From the NCBI RefSeq assembly GCF_963678975.1, contig NC_089278.1:9575479-9639478 (forward strand): DNA of 64,000 nucleotides, in the 5' to 3' direction. A model generated the notes under the pieces. It was not told the origin of the DNA, ran no database searches, and saw nothing but the letters and a program-made list of their open reading frames with translations. Made by a program: the position numbers and the translations under genes. Source of the DNA: Dysidea avara. Taxonomy: Eukaryota > Porifera > Demospongiae > Dictyoceratida > Dysideidae. Position 1 is the first letter of the stretch. Every line of letters begins with the position of its first letter. Positions 1 to 11,932 of the stretch are shown here, in pieces.

Positions 1-1215
1 GAAAAAGTACCCACACTATTGTCAAATTTGACGTCACATTTGCAGATAAGGCTCATTGCAAAGGAGTTGGTGTAGGTATAGCTCAGCACCAATATACTTT
101 AATGTACAAAAAAAAACTAATGGATGAAATAATAGTAATAAGCCATTGTTTATAAAGACTGATTGATTTACTTCATAATCATGAGACGCTAATTGGCTAG
201 CTATAAATAAAATTTTGCACCAATGAACATTATAGAGCTTCTGTGTGGTATATAAGTAGTTAATTGCACACAACAAAGGCAATCGCATATTAGACACATT
301 CTAATGGTTATAGCATAATCCACAAACAATTGTCACTAAGTAGATGTAAATTAACACACAATAGAATTAAAATAGTTAAGAATGATGCAAACACTTCATT
401 ACTTCATTTTTGATGTCAGCTAAAAAAAATGGGAACATACAGCCTTTGATGTGTACATGCATAATTCATTAGTGCTAATTTACTAGACCACAAATAGAGT
501 AGAATTATGGTTACTGCGTGTGGTACCTGTTCGGTCATCCTTCTCTGATTTCCTTTCTGTTGACATCTCAAAAATCAAAACCATTCTTTCTAGAAAGAGA
601 ACACAGTAGTGTCACAGCAAAGACACAAACACACCACTCAGGTTACCAACATCCTTCTGCCCATGTAGATAGCTATATACGTTTCATGTGGTGCGTTTGT
701 CTATTACTTATATTATTTCAACCACCAATTTACCTATGCATGCAATTGATTTCAATATGGTTAAAACATGAGGTGATAATCTGATAATACCAGCATCACT
801 GTGGCCGCACTGACATACTAAATATAATCATTACTTAGTTACAGTGGTAATTAATTGTGTGCAAGATCTATTAGCTAATTCTTGACCTATTCCGCTGATA
901 CTAAGTACTGATTTTATTGTATTCTATTGCCAGTACGTACACCACCCCTACGCAACTGGCATCCCCAGTAGCGTCGAACAGACCAAACTGACCGGGCAAC
1001 TAAGGTACGGTTTATAGCCCCAAACCACCCCAGTTAATAGCTAACCATACGTCTGTACCTCATATCCAGGTATCGTATTCTTCTTATTATTAAACAACTA
1101 GGAATTAATGAGACGGCATTAGCACCACAGGCACCAGTCCTTGCAACCCACGTCGGGGTCGAGAGGGATCACACGAGAGCAGACTTTTAATGAGTAGTTT
1201 ACGGTGTTGTGTACT
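1..1215. other. Upstream spacer of the SLMAP gene
   Basis: This is AT-rich sequence with no convincing coding frame. The open frames at 34-297 and 518-784 have no recognisable protein, no sensible splice context and low-complexity composition, so I treat them as chance. About 930-1200 is somewhat richer in GC and probably holds the promoter and 5' untranslated region of the gene that starts at 1216. No TATA box or other named site is claimed. Confidence 0.5.
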
Positions 1216-4200
1216 ATGTCGGGTTCTGTTGACGTTCCGAAAGCTGTGTTAGTTCCACACGGCAAATCTCACCCTTTCACGCAGAGAGAATGTATATTGA
1301 AAGAACCCGCTAAAGTTGGAAGGTCTTTGGTAAAAACCAAGATTCAGCAGAATAATTTCATTTTTGATTGTCGAGTACTATCCAGAAACCATGCCTTGAT
1401 TTGGTATCAAGACAACAAGGTAACTATGATTTTTAGAAAAACAAAGCACAAAGCTGAAAATAGCCTTTCTTTTATTTAATGCGCACCCCACTTTAGTTCT
1501 TTATACAAGACACTAAGAGTAGTAATGGGACGTTCGTTAATGAGAGGAGGCTGAGTCCTACTGGAGAAGAGAGCAGACCTATGGAACTAAAATCTGGTGA
1601 TGTTATTCAATTTGGTGTCAACGTAGAAGGCCCCACAAAAGGTAACATTGAATTAGGCAATTTGCCTGTTTTAATCATATGTTAATAGTGACACACGGAT
1701 GTATTATTGCTATTATTAAATTGAGTATTAATGGTCAAGATTATGTTGGGTGAGCATCGTACTGTGTCAGTAAAGCAATTTAATATTTTAATATTCTTTT
1801 AGCCCTTCAACACATTCACTACCACAGCTCACAATAGTATGTGCAATACACTTGTTTCTTAAAAAAATGTTTTTAATATCCAAGCAGGATCCAAATGAAA
1901 GTATTAGTGAATTAGTAAGAATACTGGAAGTCAGTAAGGATTTTCTGCAATACAGATTATAGGATTCTTTTTGCAGACAGCTTTTTTGAGGGAGCAAGAC
2001 CTAGAGAATAAGCTAGTTCACATGCATGATGTTATTACTAAAGCTAATGTGGTTGCTAAAGAGAACTTATTGGTGAGATTTCATTGTAATGTGATATAAA
2101 ACAGTGAAATATTTTTGAAGATATATAGAGTTCCCTAATACTACATATCCTTTACACATATTCACACACTCATAGCTTTTCGACACCCCTCTGGAGGCAT
2201 TCAGTCTGGTTGTATTGTCAATAAACCATACGTATTAATGAAGTCAGATTTTTAATTATGGTGACTTCAAGCAATATTTTATGTACCATAGAAACATACA
2301 TTAATGTTTTGTGTTGCCTGTGACGTTGCTATATGTTTAATAGGCTGTTGTAAAGGAGGATCACTTACTAGCAAGAATGAGAATGCTGGAGAATCAGATC
2401 CAGGCGTACTCACAGGTTGTCCACCAATTACCGCACTATCACTAGTAACGTAACCACGCTAAGATGATATTCCAAATTGTGCCCACTGGGAGTGAGATGA
2501 ATAATTCATTAGTGTGTTTATCTAGTGGCTTCTAGGTAGCCTCCTACATACTAAACCATCCTCTGCTTCATGTTTGTGGATTTTGGGTACTAATTGATGT
2601 GGTATGGTTTCAAATTCACACCTGTTGTGCAGGCTAGTAAATGAATATGAATGATGCAATAACTGGAATCATTTTTTACCTGAATTTTTTCCCTCCCTCT
2701 TGTAAGGACTTAAGCGAAGATAATTTAAAGGTTAAACTAGCCGAGGCATATGAAGAACGTGAAAAGTTTGAGATAAAATCAAAGGTACGTTTTTGTTTGC
2801 AAAAATACTTTGTCCACTTTTTAGATCACACTAGAATACTATTCAAGGAATTATTGAAGAAAAAGGTGCACTAAACTCACAGTATGAATCAATAAAGGTC
2901 AAGAAAAAGATACCTTTATCACACAAAAATTATGAGCAACGTGTTTGTTGTACAGCAAGAATATGACAAGGCAGAACAGGAATGTTCCCACTACAAGTCA
3001 TTGTATGAAGACAGTAGGCAAGAGGTATGTGTACAATACAAAGAAATGGTGACAAGTTAAGGAATTTCAATACCCCTTTGTTTTTGTAGCACCTGCTGGA
3101 AGTAGGGAAACTGAACGAACAGTTGAAAGTTCTTGAAAGACAGTGTCAAGACCTAGAAGCAAAGGTAACAATAGTGTAATCAGATTCTTTTTACAAGACG
3201 AGACGACTGCTGGCTCCTGTAGGCTCCTGTAGCCGTGTTTACAAATTAGTTCACCCGAAACAGACACAGCAAGCTATCCGCAACTAGCGATTGGCAGCTG
3301 TTGTGGCAGCTGTTGTTGTAAGCGTATGGCCAAGCTAAGCGATATGTCTTGTCTTGTCCTAAAATACAAGCTGCCCAAGTACAAGCTACCGTCTCTGGTT
3401 GTAAGGTGGTAGTAAACAGCTGTAATGTTCTAGTAGCATACTAAAAAGCGTTTCTATTTTCATTGTTCATAGCTTAAAGAGGAGAAGGATATGGCATCAG
3501 ATACTACCAAGTCATTGCAGATGGAAGTAGCCACCAGTAAAGATAAACTTACCAAGACAGAAGGTGGGTGATGTTGTAGGGTGGCTGGTGTCCCCAGCTG
3601 TGATTTGTCAAGACTGATTATGGTTTCACAGACTGTGGGTAAAGATGTAGAGATGTTAGTTGACCAAGGTAGTCAACACGTTATATTCTGGTGCAGCCAA
3701 ACTTATTGCACCTGGGTGCTTTGGCTGCTGTAGTATGTTCACATACCTGTGATGTGTGCATGTGTGTATTTCTGTATGTGCTGATGCACAATGAATTTTG
3801 GGAATCCATGACTTTCAAGGTGGCCATTTTACAGCAATGCATACAGTAAGACGAGACTTCACAAAGATCTGGTTCTTATGGTAATAGGCCAGACTGAAAT
3901 CTGGTTCTTATGGTAATAGGCCAGACTGAAATCTGGTTCTTATGGTAATACATATATAAAAATGTAACTCACAAACTGTGTGTGCATGTATATTTCGATA
4001 TTGCTAGTAGTGATCAATTCTCAATCTGTATGTGTGTAATGCAATTTATGGTAAATGTGTGTGTAGCCAATTTGGAGGAACTTCAAAAGGAGTATGAATC
4101 ACTAAAAATAGAGAGAGATGAACTAACCACTAGTCTATCTCAGGCCACCTTAAAGATAACACAAGGAACCCTCCACATAGGTGTGATCAACTTCTGAAGC

Positions 4201-5275
4201 GGCATAGTTCATTTGTGTTGCTTTTTACAGAAGAAGGTGATGATGATGAAGATGACAAATACATTCCATCGCCCCCACGTTTTCCGTCCCCGCCAGGTTT
4301 TGGAAGTTTTTCTCATCAGGAAACTATTATTCCAGGTGGGATAGTTTGAAATATGCGTTACCATCTTCTGAGCTCTACTCGCTATTTTTATCTAGGATCT
4401 TTATCTGATTCTAGTTTTGGTATGGTCTATGAAAGTGGATTAACAGTACTATAGATCTTGATTCTTGTACAGGTGAATTGCTTGTGGGGAAAGTTAAACT
4501 TGAGGAAGAAGTTGCTTTGTACAAAGGTACATACTTGTTATCCAGGTAGGTTTTAATAAAAGTGCTTTTTGTTTAGAAAAGATTGATAAAGCGTTGGGGA
4601 TGATAGCAAAGTTATTGGCTAACCTGGCCATTGTAAATGGTACTACATTATTAGATATTCCATAATATTTAGTTGTAGCCTTTCAGCTTGTTGTAAACAT
4701 GAGGAAGAGGAAGTAAGAAAGAGAGGCATTGAGATTCAACAACTTAAAAGTATAGTAATGCTTGCCTTCTTGTTCTCTGATGATAAATACATTATACAGA
4801 ATTACTAGAAGAGAGAGAAGAATGGATAGGTTAGTTTGTTACTATGAATATAATATACCAGTTATCCTTCTTCTGTAGCGGCTGCAAAGCAGAAGGCATC
4901 TGAGGAAGTGGCCACCTCACACTATTCTCCAAAGTAAGTAATCCCCTCATTTTAAACTTCATGAATATTCGTATCAGGCACACTGAACCAAGTAACATGG
5001 ATGTGAGTTTTAACTCGCAAGCTGAAAAGGTTAGTTGATAAATATTTTGTGTTATGGTTACCTGAGAACTGGTATGGTCATAGGTGGAGAGTGTCAAGCA
5101 GCCAAACAATTCCTCACCTGGCGGCACAGAAGTGCCTGTGGTAAACAAACATGTGTTGTGGGTGTGTGATGTCATAATTAGCTTTACTGTTTTCTCACAG
5201 CCCTTGACGACTGTTGCAGTACTGATTTCTATTGGAGTTGTCATTGGCGCAGTCATTGTTGGCTACTTCTTCTAG
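1216..5275 (+). CDS. SLMAP: SLMAP-like tail-anchored FHA and coiled-coil protein (multi-exon)
   Basis: The first exon (from ATG 1216 to about 1422) and second exon (about 1505-1640) encode a forkhead-associated domain. It contains the family signatures [13 protein letters not shown] and [12 protein letters not shown], which form the phosphothreonine-binding surface. Later short exons (about 1890-4200) encode heptad-rich helical segments such as [13 protein letters not shown] and [12 protein letters not shown], a long coiled coil. An acidic stretch followed by a proline-rich one (about 4230-4335) precedes the final exon. That exon ends in a hydrophobic segment ([18 protein letters not shown]) directly before the stop at 5275, a classic tail anchor. 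In animals SLMAP anchors the STRIPAK phosphatase complex to membranes and restrains Hippo kinases; that role is inferred from the family. GTG at 1204 is in frame upstream, but ATG 1216 is the better start. Some middle exon limits are uncertain. Confidence 0.9.
3867..3950. repeat. 32 bp tandem repeat, about 2.6 copies, in an SLMAP intron
   Basis: Three direct copies starting at 3867, 3899 and 3931 share the core ATCTGGTTCTTATGGTAATA. The third copy is truncated. The copies look almost identical, suggesting recent slippage. The repeat lies in an intron and has no evident function. Confidence 0.9.
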
Positions 5276-5420
5276 ACAGTCCCATGTATCATGAAACCAT
5301 ATCATTTCATTTAAAAGAAATTAGCCATAGCTGTAGAATGATATTATCTGAATATGCATAGTGTAATAATGTGAAATATCTTTTGACACAGTACAAAAAC
5401 AAAAAGGTTGACAGTTCCTG

Positions 5421-7299
5421 TCATCTGGTGTGTAGTTTACTGACATCTTCGTATGCTATCCCATCTACTACTCTGTCCATTGTTAGTCTCTGTGTAGTAA
5501 TCATAATATAGTTGAGTCTAGCATGGTATTGGAATATTACCTCAGCTAGTTTGACTGTAACCGAGAACTTCTTCGTGTTAATGGCCTCCAGGACAGCCTT
5601 AGTACCTCGATAAGCACCATTAACAACCATCACCATTCGTCCTAGAAAGGAAATTCAGGTAATGTAATACTTAGGTTGTATCAGACATCAGTGGTCCTAC
5701 TAGAACTGATGTGAAATTTTGTGATGGGTTTTCTTCAGATGTATTAAAAAAGCACAAAAATCTATTCCAGTTCAGGAGTGCATAAAATCCCTTGTTTGAA
5801 TGGTGTATTCTATGTAGCTTACAACATAGAGGTATAAAGCTGAGCTGTACCTATTGCTGGAATGACTGTCTCAAGATGAGCCTGGTCTATCTTCACCTTG
5901 GCTCCGGTGTCGAGCATGTTCACTATTCCAGTGTAGCTGTCCTCCAGCTCCTACAGTAAAGTGTGTATGTTACAGCTAGTAGATTTGAATTGCAAGAGGT
6001 AAGGCAAGTGACAGACTGAATTCATACAAAAAAGTGACACTCTGAATTCATCAAATACAACATGTACAATGGTCTAACTCGTTGCTGCATACAATTCACA
6101 AACAATGTAAGCTGTGATGTACTTCTGAGCTGAGAAACTTGCCCATTGCAGACCTGTGATCATGTAGCACAGCTTAATGGCTAATTAGCTCAGCCAAAAT
6201 ATGAGTCATACAATCAAAATTTGACACAACACCCACCTCAACGACACCTTTCTTCTTGTAGAACTTCTCCCCTAAACTCTTGTTGACAACCTTCACCACA
6301 ATACCCTGTAGTACATAAGGTCCATACTGATGTGTAACATCAGTACAAAGACTCACCTTAGTAAGCCAGTTTTCTCTCCTATTCTTCTTCTCTTTTCTCA
6401 ATTCTTCCATCTGTGGTGTTGATAACTTATAGCTTTACATTCTAGACTGTAACTACTTACCATCTTAATCTCTTCTAGTGCACTAATCTTCCTCTTCTTA
6501 CTACTGAAAATACGAAACAATTAATACTAGGACACTCGGTGGTAGACAGACATACCCCTCTTCCTTAACTTGTGGTTTTATTGCAGGTTTTGTCTGCTGA
6601 ACTCCTGCAACTTTGAAAACATTCATTTCCATTGGTCTATACAAAACATACCCATCTCACACACATGAGCAGATATGAAACTTAACTGACTTGACTGGGA
6701 TAATTTTGGGTCGTACAAACCCATCTTCTTGCTTGCACTCAAGTTCTTGTTTTATTGATGGAGGTGGGATGGCAGACAGCATAGGATCAAGCTCTAACTC
6801 TTCCTTCTTCACTCCTGAAGTATCTTCCTCCATGTCCTGAGTGGCACTGCACTCCTTGTTCTTGGACAAGCTGAAGGTAACTGTCAACACATACCGTTAA
6901 ACACTCTTAACATTCTACTCAGCTAACTTTTAACATCATCATCTTTCTGTAGTTCTGTGTATATGGGTTCATCTGTGGGGTACTCTTCATTAGCACGTTC
7001 TATCTGCTTTTCAATGAACTTCTGTAATCTTTCCTCATCGTCCAAATCCATTTGTTTCTTTTTCTCCATGGCCTTGTTGTAATGGGTAGCTAATTTTGTA
7101 GCAAGATGGTGGATGTAATGCTTACCGCTTGTCTTTTGATGGTCTCAGGATCCCTATCAATGTACTTGATAAACCATCCTTTCGGAGTTGGTTCAACGTC
7201 ACAGATTCCTAAGATAATACAATAAAATAGCTTTTTCATATATACATGTAGTAACATATTTTGCATGGCTCTGGTACACAAGCACACACACACATGCAT

Positions 7300-7343
<44 letters not shown>

Positions 7344-9222
7344 CTTCAGCCACTGTACTGTGCTAGTCAGCACTCAAGTGCTATCAGTCAGCACAGACAA
7401 ATCCCCCTGGGGCAGGACTAGTAGAAATATCTGAATGGACAATGACGTTACAGCTGGGACGGCTACTTCCCTAGTTGTCACCAGGGACACACACACACAC
7501 ACATACACACTGCATACCTGTACGTCCAAGGAATTTTACAAATCCAGTGAGACTCAACCACTATACACAAACAAAACAGCATACTATGAGGTTTTACTCT
7601 AATAGAACAGTCTCTCTATCTTATTAAATATATGGTCTATATATACACATACAAAAGCTTATTTTGCAGTCACCATTGTAGATTCTGCTAGGATGTTTTT
7701 GAAGTATTAAGAGTTCTTGTGTGATGGACAACCACCACATAACTATGAAGCACTTGACTACGAGTCCTACTGAAAATCCACTCTTTATCTAGAGCCTATG
7801 ATATTTATAACCCTAAACTAAACTGTACATGCAGAGGAGGGTGGAAGCGGTTTAAGCACCATTAAAATGAATTATGCAAAATGCTCGTTTTCTTAATCGT
7901 GTTAATGGTGTAACGAAGTATGGCATCATTGTCTTGTTGAAGAATTATACATACCTGGTTAGTGCAAGCGTACTACGCATGAAAGTGTTTCATCAGTTTT
8001 GCACTGAAAACTAAGTGATTTTACAAAACAAAGTACATCATCGTAATGCTTACACTAAGTACAATCTAAATATCTAATGATCCCCACTGTTCGCTAGTTT
8101 TGTATTGCAACTATTGAGTAAAATTCTATAATAAACAGAGGTATGCAATTAACGTAATATTTTCGAGCAGCACTTCCACCCTCCTCTGCTGTACATGTAC
8201 ATTAGAACATGAACTAAATTGGAAACCAGAGGAGGTTGGTCCGTCATCAAACATCTCAAAACATCTTATGATCTCAAAGAAATTTTTAACCCATTCAACC
8301 CAGTATTGATGTACCCAACACTTTCTGTGTCTTCTAGCTTTAAAAAAATTATGTTCACTTCTTGTGAATGCAACAAAAGGATTTCATAATAATGATACCA
8401 ATTTCAAATTCCATGTTGGGTTATGCAATCACACAGCAATTAGTGCATTAGTACAACCAACATTGGAATCTGTCATGGCATCATTGTGGCAACCAACAAA
8501 TCCTAACAAATCCTAACGTAGTGCAACGTTATTGACTAGTGAATGGGGATTGTACATATAGTCAAGCACCATAAACCCTTTGGCTGATCAACCCTAGCAT
8601 GAATGACCCAGCAAAATTAATATTGGTAATGTTACTATAAAGAGTATGTAGGTAGTGTGTCCACATGCCAACAAGTTTATTGCACCAATACACGTCTTCA
8701 TGTATTACTCTTAGCTAGTACTACACTCACCCTGGTGGCATTCATGTGAATGTGTTCCTTATTCTGAATGTACTCATTGTATATAATATTGCAGTGAACT
8801 CGTCTGGTACCTGAAATAATATGTACATTTAACTGACTTTGAAACTTACTATCACCTACCATATCCTCTTTTTAAAAGATCCAAAAAATCTCTCAGAAAT
8901 TCTCTAGATAGCAAAAAGGTAGAAATTATAGAAAAGGTTAATAATACGTTCTTACTCCGAATAGCCACCGATATAGCGACCAGGATTTTCAGCAACAAGT
9001 AGTAGTTGTCTCTGATGAGACTCTGACGTCATGTGACACTTAAATCCATTCTGTTGTCAGTGTGAAAATGACTTTATCAAGATGTTCTTAAATAATGCAC
9101 ACTCATACCTGATCTCGGCACTGCTTCTGGCACACCTGACAATACCAGCGAAGTTTCTGAAGTCCTTTAGTCTTTATGCGATTAGCAATCGCCTTGGGTG
9201 ACATAAATTCGTGTTTGGGCAT
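5421..9222 (-). CDS. KIN: KIN17 DNA/RNA-binding protein homologue (multi-exon)
   Basis: The start codon lies at 9220-9222 (MPKHEFMSPKAIANRIK), matching the invariant KIN17 N-terminus. It is followed by a C2H2-type zinc finger (CQVC, then GFKCHMTSESH) and the winged-helix region with SEEFLRDFLDLLKRGYGTRRVH and the exon ending near HMNATRW. The segment CDVEPTPKGWFIKYIDRDPE (about 7130-7210) is highly typical of the family. A lysine- and glutamate-rich linker leads to C-terminal KOW/SH3-like folds (VVKVVNKSLGEKFYKKKGVV near 6240-6310), and the protein ends with DGIAYEDVSKL, the family's usual end. KIN17 is a nuclear protein linked to replication, splicing and DNA-damage response; this is family knowledge. 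The gene contains an inverted-repeat element in an intron (7831-8189) and a CA microsatellite (about 7284-7340). Confidence 0.93.
7284..7340. repeat. CA dinucleotide microsatellite in a KIN17 intron
   Basis: A run of AC repeats interrupted by ATGCATGC near its left edge, lying between a KIN17 exon and the next upstream exon. A shorter CA run is at about 7488-7508. The valine/cysteine-alternating open frame here on the minus strand is a translation artefact of the repeat. Confidence 0.95.
7831..8189. mobile_element. Non-autonomous inverted-repeat DNA element (hAT-like) in a KIN17 intron
   Basis: The left end reads GCAGAGGAGGGTGGAAG and the right end its reverse complement, CTTCCACCCTCCTCTGC, giving 17 bp perfect terminal inverted repeats about 325 bp apart. 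TGTACAT directly flanks both ends and looks like a 7 bp (possibly 8 bp) target-site duplication, which fits a hAT-type MITE. There is no transposase frame. The intact ends and clear duplication suggest a fairly young insertion. Confidence 0.85.
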
Positions 9223-9617
9223 GGCGACTTCTGTGACGTTCGGATGACTACAGTGATTCTAATTATAAGCGCTTAAAAATATTTAGTTAGACTTCTTTAG
9301 GCGCTTGTAGCAGGACTTATAAAGTCTCGAGTACGAAGGCATGCACCTTACTATATCACGTTCATTCGATTAGGTAAGAATCTTTGTATGAGAATTCGGT
9401 GCACGTTCTGATAGAGACTTTGGAGGATGGTGATGGCAGAAACTGGTATGTTTCTAATTGAATGGGTCGGGGATTTTTTTTTTGCACTCTTCACAATTTT
9501 AGACATATTGTTGACTCCTTGTATTTACAGGCCTAGCCTTCTCACAGGTCCCAGTGGGATAGCACTTATTCATATTATTTAAAACCATCATTATTAAAAT
9601 GAGAGAATACATTAAGG

Positions 9618-10540
9618 CCACTCCAATAGACAAATTTCATTATAGTATATAGAAATAACCATTGCCTCTAGCAACCTGAATTTCCCATTATTTTTAGATG
9701 ATAGTGTCTCAAGTAACTTCTCCAAATTTTGAAAGGATAGCATGTATATGTCATAAGATATGACATTTTGAAATTTGTGGTTTTCCCATACACACCCATG
9801 TGAGAGGGCTACAGTTGCCCCTTCTGGGCAATCGCAAAAATGAGGTATTGCAATATATGCAAAAATCAAAAATTCAGAAGTACATATATCTCAATTTTAC
9901 ATAATTTGTAGGTGTGAATGTCAACAATAATCTCTCCAAGTTATAAATGGATAGTGTGTATAGGTCATAAGATATGACATTCTTTGAATCTCATGATTTG
10001 TGTAATTACTGAGAAGGGGCAGCAGTGTCATTGACAGTGTATGGGAAAATTGCAACTTTAAAATGTCATATCTCAAGACTTATATATGCTATCCTTTGAG
10101 GTGACTTCAGACATTGACACCTACAAATAATGTAAAAATTAGGTTGCTAGGGGCAACAGTTGATTTTTTTATTATTATGAAATTTGTCCATTGGTAGTTA
10201 TGTTTCTGGTCTACCGCCTTGGAGAATGTGAAATTTCAGAAATACATGGGTAATATGCCTGCATCAGCTTTTTGAAAAACCTGGATTTTAGAAACAAATA
10301 TTGGGCTGCAACAAGTATGCTAAATTTACTATCTAAGTGCCATAATTTGTATTTTATCAGTGAAAACCTGTAAGAAATGGGCAGAGTGCATAGTACGGAT
10401 CAATATACTCTAATAGAACAGTCAGTAAATCACAAAAACTCTAATTGAGCAGTCAATTTACTGTTGCTTTGTTGCTGAATTCCGCCCACACCTAAAACTG
10501 ATTTTCAAAGGACCAGAAACATAAATACCAATTGGAGTGG
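9618..10540. mobile_element. Complex foldback element with nested inverted repeats
   Basis: The outer ends are CCACTCCAAT (9618-9627) and ATTGGAGTGG (10531-10540). A second inverted pair lies inside: GGTAGTTATGTTTCTGGTC (about 10194-10212) against GACCAGAAACATAAATACC (10511-10529). The interior repeats ATGTCATAAGATATGACATT-type palindromes near 9745, 9965 and, inverted, near 10060. The open frame 9612-9869 on the minus strand lies within the element and resembles no protein I know. This looks like a MITE that has been rearranged or has a second copy nested in it. Confidence 0.65.
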
Positions 10541-10964
10541 AGTATATATATGCATGAAAAATCCTCGGTCACGTGCGACCACAAAAACTGGTTCAAAAAT
10601 GAAACCAGCGTGGGAATGACGATAGTGAAAGTACAAAATATAATGCTACAGTTACCTCTAATTTTAAGTTACGAAGTTGCTATTGTTTCAGCAGCCGGAA
10701 ATATTTTGCCAGGGCTATTGTTCCAGCAGTCCAATAGATTTCTCTCACTATCACGCACATGCACGAGCTAGGGGTTGACACGCGTGTAGTAGTATGCCCC
10801 GAGTGTTTGACTTTAAGGCACCTGACCAGTAGTTTACTTCAGGTCTTGTACTTTAGGGCATGCAACAAGTAGTTCACAGGCAAACCTAAGGTTAGGGTTG
10901 GTTGGGGTCGGGTTTCTTCTTTACCTTTGTCTTAAATATATAGAAATTACTCCACTCGGACACA

Positions 10965-11060
10965 TATAAGGTAGCAGAGGTTACTACTCTTGGCTCACAC
11001 ACTGGAGGTCCCAGGTTCAATTCCCACAAGGATTTTGTTTTCGTTTGAGGACCCCTTTTG
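10965..11060 (+). mobile_element. tRNA-derived SINE head (putative)
   Basis: A tRNA-like stretch with a canonical pol III B box, GGTTCAATTCC (about 11013), preceded at the usual distance by an A-box-like AAGGTAGCAGAGG (about 10968). It is followed by non-tRNA sequence rich in T. No cloverleaf with intact acceptor stem could be drawn by eye, so a SINE or decayed tRNA pseudogene is more likely than a working tRNA. Confidence 0.5.
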
Positions 11061-11932
11061 TCCAAGTTTTATTTTTATTCACATGACTGCCAGCAACAGC
11101 CTATAAGTTACAAGATTCAGAGTTTAATACAATATACATATATTCTATGATTCCACAAAATAGCCATTGGTGGTACTATGTACTCTCTGTATGCATGACC
11201 CTTCATTTTTCAGCTTGTGAAACAATGGTATACATTAGTTAGGCCATCATTATTTTATTCCTTGTTTCCCGTACTGTCCACATCAATTTTTAGTTAACTG
11301 CACCAAATTTTAATTATTTGATTATAGATCATGTGAACGCCCCTTTTCATGATGGAGAACGACAGAGTGTTAAGTTAAATGTATTTAGAACATACTAGAG
11401 AGGTTGGTGTCCCTCCACTTTTGTTCAACAGGGTGCATAGTCTCTGCACCTTTCAAGATTGAGATACTCTAATAGAGCAGTCATGAGAAATGACTGCATG
11501 GGAACATAGATAATATACCCACGTATATTATCTATGATGGGAACAATAAAAATATTTTGATAACTAATTTAGATTTATGCTTTTGTTGTGTTTGTTGTAT
11601 ATGTACGTACGGGTGTACAGCATAACCTTGAATCTAAATAGAGAATCAATAATCACCTCCCACCCGCACCAGTTTTTGCTACACTATGTGACAGGAAATG
11701 AACAATATAATCATAGATAGTATGGGTGTATACCTCCAGACACATTATATGTGATATGATAATAATCGCCTAAAAAGATCTCTGCGTTATTGTGGATATA
11801 TTCAGTAGAAGTGTAATGATCACAAAAACAGGTTTAATGTGAAACTTTCAAACATTAATACAACTAGGAGAACAAAAAAGAATGACAAAAAAATGTTTAG
11901 TATGGTTGTCATTGCAGTTGCTCCACAGGTTG

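Larger units (their letters stand above)
9223..11932. other. Spacer between the KIN17 start and the 3' end of the TEP gene
   Basis: No gene was recognised. The stretch just upstream of the KIN17 start (about 9223-9420) is probably its promoter. A short ATG-led stretch ending in a splice-donor-like GTATGT near 9447 could be a first exon of something, but no continuation was found. The rest holds a nested inverted-repeat element (9618-10540), a tRNA-like SINE (about 10965-11060) and copies of the dispersed TACTCTAATAGA motif (10406, 10440, 11465). Confidence 0.5.

Noticed and set aside
9612-9869. 85-residue minus-strand frame in the spacer after KIN17
   Set aside because: It lies inside a foldback element and resembles no transposase or host protein.
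10965-11060. Functional tRNA gene
   Set aside because: The B box is good, but no complete cloverleaf with paired acceptor stem and anticodon loop could be drawn.
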